64,000 nucleotides of DNA from Daphnia pulex (Eukaryota > Arthropoda > Branchiopoda > Diplostraca > Daphniidae), in contig NC_060028.1 in the NCBI RefSeq assembly GCF_021134715.1, forward strand, positions 1,262,501 through 1,326,500. The letters run 5' to 3'. Below the pieces are notes generated by a model. It did no database searches. It was not told the DNA's origin and saw only the letters and a list, made by a program, of their open reading frames with translations. Positions 11,174 through 22,242 of this stretch are shown here, one piece after another; position 1 is the first letter of the stretch; every line of letters starts with the position of its first letter. The position numbers and the translations under genes are program-made.

Positions 11174-12880
11174 GAGCATCAGCAACATTGAGATTTTGTT
11201 TTGTATGTCAATTTTTTCTCCTTCCTTTTGACTTTCGTTTTTTGTGATGGGCGGTGGCTCAATTGAATGCAGATTTTGCAATGCGAATAATAAGGGTCTG
11301 GTACTTCTTGAGCGTCCACAATATTCCCGCAATGAAAAGTGAGCCTAGCTCGCAAGTGAATCACACTTCCCGTCAACGTTGAACCAACACCAACGTCAGT
11401 CTAAGAATCCAGCTGAAAAATGATGTTGAGATTTTATTTTAATTAAAAAAAGATTTGTATACTTAAAGTTGAATTCTAGTCCATTATTGTAACTAACCTG
11501 TACTACCAGCACTCGTTTATTTAAAAAAAGAAATGTTATGGCGAAACACTAAATAATTTTTGAGAGCACTGTGATTCAAATGAAAGTATAAAATTGATTG
11601 AATTTTTTTTTAACTTAATCTGTTTAAGGAGAATGTTGGGCAATCAAAAAAGGTTTACCGACCGTCGTCTTATTCGCGATCGTGACTCTGCTGAGCTACT
11701 GCAGCCCGTCGTCTAGTTTCGCATTCCTTCCTCGCGTCTCGTACAAATATGCTATCATCCCTGTATTACAAATCATTTATTATCGTTGTTGAATTTTAGC
11801 TGAATCTAATCGATGAGCATTGTTTTTTATTCAGTTGCCAGTGTGAGATATGCTCCCGTTGTACAGCCAAGTTGCCAATCCAGGATTCCTTCCGGTGCCA
11901 CATCAGTTAATGTTAATGGATGGCCCTTCCCGTTCGGTTATCCTAGTTTTATTTCTCCGCCTAGTAGGCCTAAGCGGCCTGATGCCGAACATTGCAGGTA
12001 CATGAGGAATACCTTGACAAACAGCCTCACGTTAAAAGAAGCGCCGAAAAGCGGCACCGGACCGGCCACCATGCCCCGCTACACGGGCATTAACCGAAAA
12101 AGTCTCTGGCGGAATCGAAGCCAAAATGGGTGCCTGGCCTTTAATTGTGAGTTAATTGATTCATATATTTATTTTTGATCCCGAAAATTTAATACAACTT
12201 TAGTTGAATCATCTGAAAATTTAGGCTGCTCTCAAACGCGATTGCAACTTCTTTTTTTGCAGCGGATCTTTGATTAGTGACTCGTGTTCCACTGGCGGCT
12301 GAGTGCCTGGAGAAGTATAAGGATTTTCCTACATTTTTATGAAGTTCGTCCTTGTAGTAAATTAATTGTCTTTCTTTTATTTTTCTCGTGCACGTTAAGG
12401 AAATCTACGTTCGAGATGAATGGTGTGACCCGTGACCGCATTGGTTGGTTGGCTTGATGGCAGCTGCGACTCATCCGACTTCCAATGACGAGGAGAATTC
12501 ACAAACTTGTTAATTCCACTTGTTCTTCACAGCCAATTACAACACCTTCATCCATGTAAGCATGACTTCCTCCATTTGCATGATTTCCTACAGCTCGTCC
12601 GTTCATCATCATCATGTGGTGAAAAAAAAAACGAAAGAAGTCAGGACACATCGCGACTATCCCAAGACTGAAATGCTTAATGAGTTAATTTTTTAGTTTA
12701 ATTAATGACTTAATGATTGCTAACACATTCGTCGAATTTATTGACTTACGATTTTTTATATAAACGCTCGCCTCAATGCATTCTGCCTTACAAATTCTTT
12801 AATCACCAAATAGTTCTTTAATATATTTTCAAACTAAAACATTTCCAGAAACGAAATTGTTTATCAAAATTATACATGAT
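11174..12880. other. Unassigned stretch with one weak open frame
   Basis: No gene is recognised. The longest plausible frame, 11813-12178 (+, about 121 residues, Pro/Ser/Arg-rich), has no signal peptide, no family motif and no obvious splice partners. It may be chance or part of an unrecognised transcript. The remainder is AT-rich with no structured repeat that I can support. Confidence 0.3.
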
Positions 12881-12884
12881 TTTA

Positions 12885-13215
12885 AAAAAAGGTTCGAAAG
12901 AAACCAGATTTGAACCACTATCCGGACATTGCTCACACCCGCACTCTATAAGGAATTTCAAATATTTATAGTTTATTTCCGGTTTATCTCTGATTTTTCA
13001 AAAAGAAACAAAGACGGTAATCTACAATTAAATAAAGCAGAGAAAGTGTGGTGAAATTAATTGATGAAATAAAAAGTTTCGCAAGAAACCAGATTTGAAC
13101 TCAACTTAATTTGAACCACTATCCTGTCATTACTCACACTCGCACTCTATTAGGAATTTCAAATATTAAAAAAATTTCTGATATTGTTAAAAGAAAGAAA
13201 AACGGTATTTTATAA
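12885..13215. repeat. Two-copy repeat, about 190-bp spacing
   Basis: A block containing 'GAAACCAGATTTGAAC', 'GAACCACTATCC', 'CACACTCGCACTCTAT' and 'AGGAATTTCAAATATT' occurs twice, at about 12893-12970 and 13080-13170. The first copy reads 'GGTTCGAAAGAAACC' and the second 'TTTCGCAAGAAACC'. The pair directly precedes the structured tRNA-like element and may belong to the same insertion. Confidence 0.6.
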
Positions 13216-13320
13216 TAAAATAAAGCAGAATGAGTACGGTAGAATTTATTGATAATCCAAAACCCAATAACTCGAAGGTCGGGTTAAAAGTTTACCTTTA
13301 AAAAGTCTTCTTAGATAGAG

Positions 13321-13660
13321 CGCTCATGGTGTAGTGGTTAGCGTGTCGACTACTTATGAAGGAAATGAAACGAAAACGGTGGATGGTGCCAGTGAGAAGT
13401 ATCACTGCTCCCTTGACATAGGGGTCAATATCAAGCGTGGAAAATTCACTAAGTGGATTACTGGATTACTACACAATCCAGTGTGATCATACGAAGTGGA
13501 TTACTGGGCTCACAACCCAGTGCGACCCCCATCTTAGAGGGACCCGTTGAGAGTGAAGCGGGAAAGCCTATTACTAATAGGCTAACCCAGAAGTACCTTA
13601 AGTGCTTGCCCACTTAAGAAGGAAGTCTCTCAACGCTACGAAGGAGCATGAGCTTGTCTT
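13321..13660 (+). ncRNA. Structured tRNA-like element with an A-box (SINE candidate)
   Basis: This 330-bp unit is closed by a 7-bp helix, GCTCATG (13322-13328) with CATGAGC (13647-13653). At 13327-13337, TGGTGTAGTGG fits the Pol III A-box consensus; 'TTCGAATCC' near 13659 resembles a B-box. Inside are perfect small hairpins: CAGTGA/TCACTG, ACTGGATT/AATCCAGT, ACTGGG/CCCAGT (loop CTCACAA, like a valine anticodon loop), GCCTATT/AATAGGC and CTTAAGTG/CACTTAAG. In addition GTTGAGAG pairs with CTCTCAAC about 70 bases later. A plain tRNA gene is excluded because A- and B-box are some 320 bp apart. A composite tRNA-derived SINE or an undescribed structured RNA are both possible. Confidence 0.5.
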
Positions 13661-13909
13661 CGAATCCATATTTTTTGTATTTAATTGAAAACTTTGTTTT
13701 TTATCACATTTTTCATTTGTTTAATTTACTGATATCCAATAGAATGTAAGCAATGTTTACTATGCTGTCCAGATAGTGGTTCAAACTTGGATTCATGCAA
13801 AACTATTTTATAGCCATATCTAATTTTTGTTAAGATTTTCTCTTGCTAAAAAAGTCTTCAGTTTGAAAATAAAGTTTGGTAATTATTTTTTGCAGATTTT
13901 GTGATTTTG

Positions 13910-13990
13910 AGCAAAATTAGTTCGTCAGCTTTGTCTTTTGTTCGAATTCAAACAGGTATAGGTAGATGGTTGAAGAGCTGCTCCTTATGT
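13910..13990 (+). pseudogene. Orphan peroxidase exon-2 relic
   Basis: The stretch 'TTCGAATTCAAACAG' followed by 'GTAGATGG', 'GAAGAGCTGCTCCTTATG' matches the intron end and 40-bp second exon of peroxidase copy 2 (26733-26787). That exon is absent from copy 1. The relic shows that another peroxidase gene with the full exon set once stood here or nearby. There is no flanking peroxidase sequence. Confidence 0.65.
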
Positions 13991-15580
13991 AAAGTCAATG
14001 AAGTAAAAATAAAATATAATTACGTTATCGTATGACTTGCTGTAAGATGGGTAGGCCGGGGATGGGTAGGCCGGTTTGGGGTAGTAAGCATTTGAGGCCA
14101 CGGTGGCTATCAATAGGCAGCGGCAGACGATTGTATAGCACTTGGATGGAAGTGGATGAGCTTATACCTGCAAGTTAATTCGAGTTTTTGGTTTTTCATA
14201 ATGTACAACTGACAACTTTGAGATTTTGTGCTTGTGTTTTTATAGGCCTACCTGGTGTGGGGCTTACCTCGACAAGTGGCCATTGATTTTTCTTTTTCAA
14301 GTGATGCACGACGAGCATTTTTGCACAGAAAAGATTATACACGCACATATAGGGATAGAACTTTTGCTCTCGTAAAACTGGGTGGGGCCCCCGTTTTTTG
14401 TTATTTTGCCCTTGTGATGAATTTCGAAGCTCATCTGACCTCATTTTCACTCTTCATTGGCTTGATTGCAATTTTTATTCAAATACCCAATTTCATTCCG
14501 AAAAACGGTTCCTCCGACATTTTCGTTCAATCACAACTTTTCCGGTTCTAGCCTTAATTAAAACGTGATCAAGATTCCTCTTTAATTTAACAAATTGTAG
14601 TCGCCGGACGGCCGGAGCAGGTCGGAGCGTTCTCGTCTGAACTCATCTGAATTTAGACATCATATTTGTTTGTTCTGTGAAAACCTTATCATCCACGTCG
14701 TTCATGATGTGACGCTAATTGTTCAAGTTTTCAACTAAATCGTTCAATTACAATTTTCAAATTACAGGGAATTAGTGCCATCCCATCCCTAAAGTCCTGC
14801 ATTAAACACCATCTAGCGAAGAAGGAATCAAAGACGAAATGCTGCCATCTAGCAATAAAAAAGGAAAGGCTTACACGGAACTGACGGAACCAAAGTAAAC
14901 ACCAACATGGCGGCGACCGGCGAGGTGTTAACCGTGAAGTGTTGACTGTCGTTCAATCGTTCTATTAACTACCTGTCACTTATTTTCCTTGCACTGAATA
15001 ACTCTCAAGTCTCAAGTTATTTTATAGTCTTTCAGTAACTAAGCTTAGAAAAGCGCAAGTGGAACATGTGATTAGCACTTAGCAGCAAGAGTTGGAATGA
15101 AGAACAGTTCAGCAGGCCTACAAGTAAATATGTTTTGAAACCATTCATTTTCTTCTTTTCAGTGTGGCGTAGAATAGATTTGTGATTTAAAAAAAACTTA
15201 AGAATATGCTAAGGATTCAGCAGCATGTGTCCTTGTTCACGGTTGTTATCACGTTCAGAGTTTGAGTAATCCTTTTTGTTACATGCTGTAGCATGAGAAA
15301 AAATCGAAAAAAATAGATAGCTTTAATTAAAGTGTACCATAAGTGTTCATGGATCCCTTTTTATTTCAGTTGGACAACTGTGACAGCTAGGAACTTTTGG
15401 GAGTTGCTGTTGATTTCTATCTCCGAAGTCAGAATTTCTCAGAAATAAATTACTTGATACATCAGTCTTCAATGGTAAGTTTATTAAATATATTAGTTTG
15501 TGTCCCTTTAAATTAGGCTCACAGATGACATGATTTGCGGACTGAAGCATAAAACCTATTGAAAATGTATAGTATAGTAT
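13991..15580. other. Gene-poor stretch
   Basis: No recognised gene. A plus-strand frame at 14255-14551 (98 residues) shows no family signal. Around 14810-14950 is a GC-richer patch with two 'CCATCTAGC' motifs and 'ACCAACATGGCGGCGACCGG', which looks like a transcription start/leader context, but the frame from that ATG closes after 12 codons, so any gene would need splicing I cannot place. Confidence 0.3.
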
Positions 15581-15584
15581 TATT

Positions 15585-15685
15585 GACGTATACGACCGAG
15601 TGGTTAACACGTCGGGGATGTGAGAATTAGCGGCTCCGGAGGAGGCCACAACGAGGACGATTTGGGTCACTCAGGCGAATCCATG
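15585..15685 (+). repeat. tRNA-derived SINE head (candidate)
   Basis: 'TATACGACCGAGTGGTTAACACGTCGGGGATGTG' has the look of a Ser/Leu-type tRNA 5' half, a common head of arthropod SINEs. It continues through a GC-rich, potentially folded stretch (GGCTCCGGAGGAGGCC) to 'GGCGAATCCATGG', a weak B-box-like end. The acceptor stem is not paired, so a functional tRNA gene is unlikely. Confidence 0.4.
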
Positions 15686-16248
15686 GCTCGATTTTCAGAT
15701 TTTGTTGAATTAGAAAGTGTAAGACAACAAATTTCTACCTTTCTTGGTATTGTCGCGTTGAAATATTTTTTATTTAAACTTTCTTTTTGTTGAATGTGAA
15801 AAGCATTTACAGATACTAGTCCCTTTTTCTGTGATGATGGGTTCAAATACTAGCTGACTTTAATCAAAACTTTTTTCGATTCCGAATCCCCATTTAAATT
15901 TATTTGAAAACAAAAATTTAGCATCAAAATTCATTTTTCAATTATTTTCGAAATTTTACGATGATTTTAAATTCAAATATTACGTGACAAATAATTAAAT
16001 GGTGAAATTTGGCTGAGAATAATTTATTTTGATGAATTGATTAATTTGGGTTCATTTGATATTAGATAATTAGTTAATTATCTGTTTACTTGATTATTAG
16101 ATTTGATGAATATCATAAAGGCAATACCGATAACCCCTTGATAATTGATATTCATTTGTTCCCAGTGACATTTAAAAAAAAGATAATTAAGCTGTTTATG
16201 ATCTGTTTCGTATTTATTCGATTGTTAATGATGCGTCAAAAATCAAAT

Positions 16249-17096
16249 TTACATACAGGAATGATGATGAAACTGATTTTTTGTTTCAGGTGAATAATAA
16301 CAAAAAGATGAGGAATGTGGATCAAAAACAGTGTTGGAGTAGAATGTTTGATTTATCATAGAAATTGGATAGAAAGGAGGAGAATATTCCCATTTGTTCC
16401 AGTAGTAGAAGGAATAGTCTTGCTGCTGTGGTTGCTGATCCGTTCGGAATCCATTCGAGTGATTGAAATCGGACTTGGGACTAACGACGCCTTGTGGACA
16501 GCTGGCCATTCGTATTGAAGTGGAGACAATGATGATCCGGACGTCGAGCAGTTAATTGTTTCCACGGGTGGAACAGTCGGAGGATCCGAATAAAATCCAG
16601 GAGTTGGAAGGACTTGAGTTGAGACGTAAGTATCTGAAAATATAGTAAAATCAATAATCGATCACACACATTTTTTTCATCCAATAGAGACTAACCTTGT
16701 CGACTTTGACGAGAAACGCAAGGCGTTGATCGACGATGTTGGCGATTTGTTTCACGAGTTGATGTTGAGACTCGTGAAGATCCAAGTTGGCGGGCTCGTC
16801 GACGGCAATTCTGAAACCACCACTGATGCAATCAAAAAGAGAAATTAATTTCAGGTAACTTGATTAAAAAAAGAAAAAAATCAAAATGCCACACCATAAT
16901 CGATTTCTCAGAAACTCCAATCAGCTGGACCATTCGGCGACGACCTTCTCGATTGGGAAACGGATCTCTGGTGAGCTCTGCCCTCTGCGTCGAGTAGCTC
17001 CACCTGGACCTGGATTAGGAGGTCTGTTTCGTTCTTTAGCGAAGGGGTTGCTCCTTTTCCGACTTTGAAAGTAATAATAATTACCAGTGTGGTCAC
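16249..17096 (-). pseudogene. Gene-like repeat unit A, copy 1 (Gln/Tyr-rich)
   Basis: On the minus strand this unit has three exon-like blocks with plausible splice sites: 17096-16910 (Arg/Ser-rich), 16818-16698 (GGFRIAVDEPANLDLHESQ, then QLVKQIANIVDQRLAFLV) and 16640-16249 (Gln/Tyr/Pro-rich, with DQQPQQQDYSFYYWNKWEY). The same order occurs at 33840-34720, and a shorter version at 18620-18990. The copies differ by frameshifts relative to one another, so at least some are dead. I do not recognise the protein family. Confidence 0.45.
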
Positions 17097-17099
17097 TTT

Positions 17100-18610
17100 T
17101 AATTTTATTCTAATCCGAGTTCAAATCTTTCGTCCTTATTGTAACAAACTTAAATCCTTCTCGTTGCTTTTGTAGGGATTAACTGAGTGACATAAAAATG
17201 CCTCATTCCTTCTTAAGGCTGTATGCATTAACCTAATAACTAATCAATTGAGTGTATTTAGGTTTACTGAATTTTTTGCAAGTAAAAAGTAAGTGAAAAA
17301 GAACGAACTGTGGAGAGATTAAATCAATTATTAATCCATTTTAAGATTATCCAGGCGGAAGTACTCAATCGGCATTGCTGTCCAGGATCAACAGCTTATT
17401 TGAGAATTTAGGTATTAACCTTGGAGTTTCTTCTCGTCTTTACCGATATCAGATAATTCAAAATATCCAGCCAGTTCGGCGTTTGACTTCTCAATGGTTC
17501 CCAGCTGAAAATGGATTGTTAAACGAAGAGTAATTTTATAAGATTTTTTTATAAGCGAAGTGTGTAGAAGCCCACAAGGAAGGACACAAGAAAATGTTTT
17601 AAAAATCACTTTGATTATAAAGTTCGTGAGAAAAAAAGGTTTTGAGGTGAAAGAAGCAAACTCGTAAGGCATTTATCGATGTATTTCCGCTTAATTACAA
17701 AATTCCATTTTCTTTGCTTCCTTTCAATGCAGGCTTCGTTCTCACGTCCCTCACACGGTAAAAAACCATTCGTTGCCGTAAGTTAGGACAATAGTGACCC
17801 AACGACCCCAGTTCCTTGAAGGTGGCAGTCACGACATTAGGTATAAAAACCTGCTTACACTCTTGTCAATTATGAGTTCCCCTATCGTGCAGCTGCTGGC
17901 TTTCATTAGCGTCATTTCTGACTGAAATCGCATTAATTCCCTTGAAAAAAAAGGATTCTGTCGACAAATTTCACCTTTTTCTAACCTGTTTCGCTCAGTA
18001 CGAACGAGCTTATTGCCGTTCATGTTTGAAAGCGCATGCACATTTGCATTCGCGTTGAAAAGTAATTGATTACCAACATGCAAACTTTAATAATTTCAGG
18101 TAAAATTTTCCTCTGTTTTCACGTATACGGGAACATAATAATAGGTTGTTGCTTCGTCTTGCATTTTGGCCCTAGATCATTTTCAATTGCAATTCTCGTA
18201 TCAGACTAATGTGACCTGCTGAATGCTATTTTAAATATAGGATATTTGTAAGGTACCTACTCGACAGAACTCTTTCAACACTTTTTTCTTATTAGGGTAT
18301 CCTATCCCGCTGAAAAGACGTGATGATGTTGCCCCAAAATTAGATAGTGTTTGAGCTCCATTAGGAGCATGGTCCACATGTACAGTTTTCTGTACCCTGA
18401 GATCTATTCTATTGGCCTATTTACGTCAGTTGGACGATGAGTTAGAACGTTTCACCTGACCATTTATGTGAAATTTGTAGTACAATTCTTATCTTTAATT
18501 CGATTAATTGCTAGGTTAATTATATTTTACCTAATCGAGTATTTTTATTGTTATTTAAGAGAGCTTTATTTCGTGATTGGTCGAATTGTCACACATCCAT
18601 CAAACAAAAA
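17100..18610. other. Gene-poor stretch
   Basis: AT-rich sequence with no recognised exon, RNA or element. Short minus-strand open frames at 17415-17672 and 17829-18083 show no family resemblance. Confidence 0.35.
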
Positions 18611-18616
18611 ATTACA

Positions 18617-18990
18617 TTAAGGACTGATAATAAAATTGGTTGTTGTTTCAGGTGAATAATTGTGAGTTGAAGATAAGTCGTTTGGAGGTGCAACACAGTT
18701 GGAGTAAAACATTGGATTGGGTACAGAAGATGAACAGAAAGGATGGAGGAGAGTATTTGCAGTTGTTCCAGTAATAGGAGGAATAGTATTGTTGCTTTGA
18801 CTGCTGTTCCGGGTAAGATCCATCTATTGTTATAGAGTAGCTAGTTGATGTTGAACTGAGGACTAATAACTCATAATTCCAGGCGAACTCTCCGTCCAAT
18901 TGCTCCTCCAGCTGGACCTCGTCGTAGAACTGGCGCTGCTGCCCTGATCGGGAACATTTTTAAGTGGAACCAACTGCATAATAAATAATC
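18617..18990 (-). pseudogene. Gene-like repeat unit A, copy 2 (deleted)
   Basis: This is the same repeat as 16249-17096 and 33840-34720, but the middle block (RIAVD type) is missing. The first and last blocks are fused in one frame: RQFYDEVQLEEQLDGEF runs into the Gln/Tyr-rich tail containing PEQQSKQQYYSSYYWN. It continues rightwards into repeat unit B exactly as copy 3 does, so copies 2 and 3 come from one segmental duplication. Confidence 0.5.
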
Positions 18991-19019
18991 TGAAGGTAAA
19001 ACTCCACATTTAAAACTTT

Positions 19020-19640
19020 TCTTTACAAATTTAAGTATAAAGGATAGGAAATAACCGTAACTAGCCATAGTGAAGATGAAACACTTAAGTAGGTAGACTA
19101 AACGTAAATTAAGAACTATTAAACAGAAACAAACAACAGAAATCTGTCCTGTGAGATAGTAGTGACTGAGATGTGGAGTGAACAAAATCCGACAGCGGAA
19201 TGCGGAAATTTGACCATTTGGTTTCTTATGATTAAAGAAATATTTTTCGATGGTGTGATCTTCTCCATTGGCTAAAAAAATTAAAAATCCCGACAAACAC
19301 TTCCTGCCGCCACGTCCGAAAATCTCTCCCAATAAACAGCTGCAACTGCCATATGGCTTTTCTTTCTTTGTAAATGGATTTTCTTTCAATTGGCACAATT
19401 TTGATGTTTGTTTATTTTCTCAACCTTTGAAGGCGATTACATTATTAATGAATTTTAATTTAGGTATAGATAGATCTTATGTTACCTCTCTCTTAAGTAA
19501 TCGTCGTAATAATCCATCGTTTGATTCGTTGGTTCGATTTATATTGAATTCCGCGTTTTTTCCCCTTTTTGTTAAAACTTTAACGTCCACTTTGATTTTA
19601 CGATTTTTATTCATTTACAATTTGTCCGGTTTATGTTAAA
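19020..19640 (+). repeat. Repeat unit B, copy 1
   Basis: This block is alignable with 34720-35450 and, for its right half, with 59395-59610. Diagnostic stretches are 'AACACTTCCTGCCGCCAC', 'GCCATATGGCTTTTCTT', 'AATCCATCGTTTGATTCG', 'TTGGTTCGATTTAT' and 'ATTGAATTCCGCGTTTT'. A plus-strand frame (19268-19639) spans it but is not conserved at the ends, so I do not call a gene. Confidence 0.65.
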
Positions 19641-19674
19641 TGTTAATGTCAAATCTTAATGTTTCCTGCTACAG

Positions 19675-21070
19675 GAGAAAGCAGAGTAAATGAACTGCCG
19701 CTACTTACAGTCATGCACACCCTTTGGCTTCTTGAGCACAGCCGCATCGCTGCAATTTTGTACACGGTGGTTCCGAGACAGACGAATGAGTTTTACTTTC
19801 AACATGCCCGGCGAATTGTTATTGCTGAAATGCAACACATAATTTACAATGAATACTTGCCCGTCATAATTGGTATGCAATGCTTATTTGCTTACAATTT
19901 TGCCTCTGAAGATTTTTCTTAGTAGCGCGCAATTCCTCAATATGTGGTTTTATAGTTCCTATGATGGCTGCCAAAGTTGCGTTGGGAAATGGCTATTTAA
20001 ATACTGGAAATCCGGCGATATTTACCGAGATCTTCATTGCCGCCTTCCGCAAGGGCCACTCTCAATTGAAAAGCTTCATACGGTGTGTTACAATTTCACT
20101 TAGACGATTTATTCATTCGATTCTCAAATTATTAATAATAATCTGTTATTTTTCCAGACTGTTTGAGAGAGACGGAAGTTTCAGCAGAGATAGTAACCAA
20201 CTTATCAGCTCTCAGATTCGTTCGATAACTCCTCCCGGCTTTTTGGATCCAATTTCGTGGATAAGGCTCTTCGGGGCCTCCTTCATGTACCTGCCGAAGA
20301 AGTGGACAGCTCTTTTGCTTTCGACATCACAAGTCAACTTGTTAAGTATGCTGTGTGTGAGTACAGCTTATAATTTAGTAAGCTGTGTTAGTTTTCAACA
20401 GCAAGAAAACGTATCAAAAAGCCAAATGTTACGTATCAGGCCAAAAGGAGTACACTTGGACTGGATCTGACAGCTCTCAACATTCAACGAGGAAGAGATC
20501 AACGGCCTGCCAACATACGCTAAAATGCTGGCTTTCTTCGGAAAACCTTTGCCGTCTAGTTTCGACCAATACCGATATTTCCGGTGTTCATGTCAAAATA
20601 ATGAATGAAGTCGTCTCATATCGATTTTTTAAAAATCCATAATGTAATGACATATTCGTATCAGGTCGTCAACGCTATGAAGTTCGTGTACGAGTCAGTG
20701 TACGACATTGACCTGTTTATTGGCGGAGTGACCAAATAGGCGAATACCCAATAACCGACGCTGTGCTCGGCCCCACATTCGCCGATATCTTCGCCTTTCA
20801 ATTTTCGAATCTGAGGCGGAGTGATCGTTTCTTTTACAAATTCAATGTCGATCAACCCACCAGCTTCAGATCAGGTACTATAATCAAATGCCCAAAGAAA
20901 TGGAATCTTATTTGACTGTCTCAGACAGTTGTTCTACTAAAATTTTTCCCTAATACGTTTTGTTTGTTTACGTTAGGTCAACTGGCAGAAATTCAAAAAG
21001 TTTCTTTGGCGCGCATTATATGTGACAACAGCGATGTCATCCAACCCAAAGCTTTCCGCACTCCCCACGA
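19675..21070 (+). pseudogene. Haem peroxidase pseudogene (exons 7-12 only)
   Basis: Exon-equivalents at 19675-19873, 19957-20082, 20158-20345, 20441-20580, 20666-20876 and 20977-21070 match exons 7-12 of peroxidase copy 1, with intron positions kept. Exons 1-6 and the last exon are missing. The exon 9 equivalent has a five-base insertion after CAACTT that breaks frame. The exon 10 equivalent has an extra base in the RGRDHG block, and the exon 11 equivalent has an in-frame TAG after GGVTK. The first exon alone (about 66 residues) is still open and even keeps catalytic Arg and haem-linking Glu (in ESRVNEL), so decay is recent or partial. Confidence 0.88.
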
Positions 21071-21239
21071 GTATGTGTATCAGTGTATTGAATTTTTATT
21101 ATTTATGTTGAGGCAGTTCTTTTATTAACAACATGTGTTCACTTTATTTAATTTTTATTCGACTGCTCTATTCGCGGTACTACTCTTCGAGAAAAGTACA
21201 TAGAATATAGCACACAAGATTAATGATTCATGTATCATT

Positions 21240-22140
21240 TATCCCCGCAGGATTCAATTAATATTTGGATTTTGGATGATGTTCGAGCTGTCTGAAAAAG
21301 TAAAAATCTGTCTCCCTGTCTGTCTGGAACGGGAAGCAGTCCAGCCCAGTCCTGCCGTTCATTATGCTGCGAGTAATCTGTCGACTGTCACTAGGTGGCT
21401 AAAACCTAAAATTATGTCCACCAGATGGCGATGAGTCCATCGGTTAGCGAGTGACAATTGTCGCCATTTTCTCCCGAGACGAAGAGCGAGTGTGATTCTG
21501 AATGGAAATCGTTGTGATGTACGGCAAATTGAAAAGGTAATTTATTAATTTTATTTTCAATTTCTTAAAGGATACTGAATGTTGATTATTTGTGTGACAA
21601 TAGCCTAGTATTTCTATTTCGCTTGGAGCAGCTATGGTACATTTTTCCCAAATGTCGTTAATGATGTCTTTTCCCTATACGGTCCCTGCACCTGCTGCAC
21701 GTTTTGGTCAAAAAAACTTCAGAACAATTAAAGTAAATATGTTGTTCAACTTAATTTTATATTAATCTTTCCGCTGTGTCCATGTTGGAAAAGCTTGCCA
21801 ACTGTAGGTGACTTTGCAACACTTATTCTGAGGGATTGCATATGCATAGCTTACGATAACTTCCTTCATTTTGTTATGTCATTTGAGACATTTTTCATTA
21901 AGAGTAATTGAGTTTTTTTATATGATCGACAGGCTAACAGCCTGCAAAAGTCTGAGCTCCTTTGTTGCTGCCCCTTATGCACACAGGTATTTGATGCAGC
22001 CAGCTGGTTAAGGAATGTTCCTCTTGCTACCTGTACCTGTAGTCCTGTACTGCTTTTTGAACATAGTTTCTATTTCTAGTTCTTTTAACTATGTTGGTAC
22101 GACCAACAATTGTGTAGCTTTTTATTTGCAGAAATTTTCT
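21240..22140 (+). repeat. Repeat unit C, copy 1
   Basis: This 0.9-kb block matches 35800-36620 nearly end to end ('GGATTCAATTAATATT', 'GGTGGCTAAAACCTAAAATT', 'TGAATGGAAATCGTTGT', 'TACGGTCCCTG', 'CCTGCTGCACGTTTTGGTC'), and part of it matches 33240-33420. It carries no open frame of note. Confidence 0.65.
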
Positions 22141-22242
22141 GAATCAATAATAAAATAAGATAAGGTTAACTGTCTAATTTTATTAAGCAAAAAGGTTGTA
22201 AAATATAAGAAATTGAAATTTTGTGGAAGTTGAGTGCTGAGT

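Noticed and set aside
13327-13400. A canonical tRNA gene beginning at the A-box
   Set aside because: No B-box at the normal distance and no cloverleaf over 72-90 bases; the closing helix pairs 320 bp away.
19268-19639. A 123-codon plus-strand protein in repeat unit B
   Set aside because: The frame is not kept in the copy at 34.7-35.4 kb, and only nucleotide blocks are shared.
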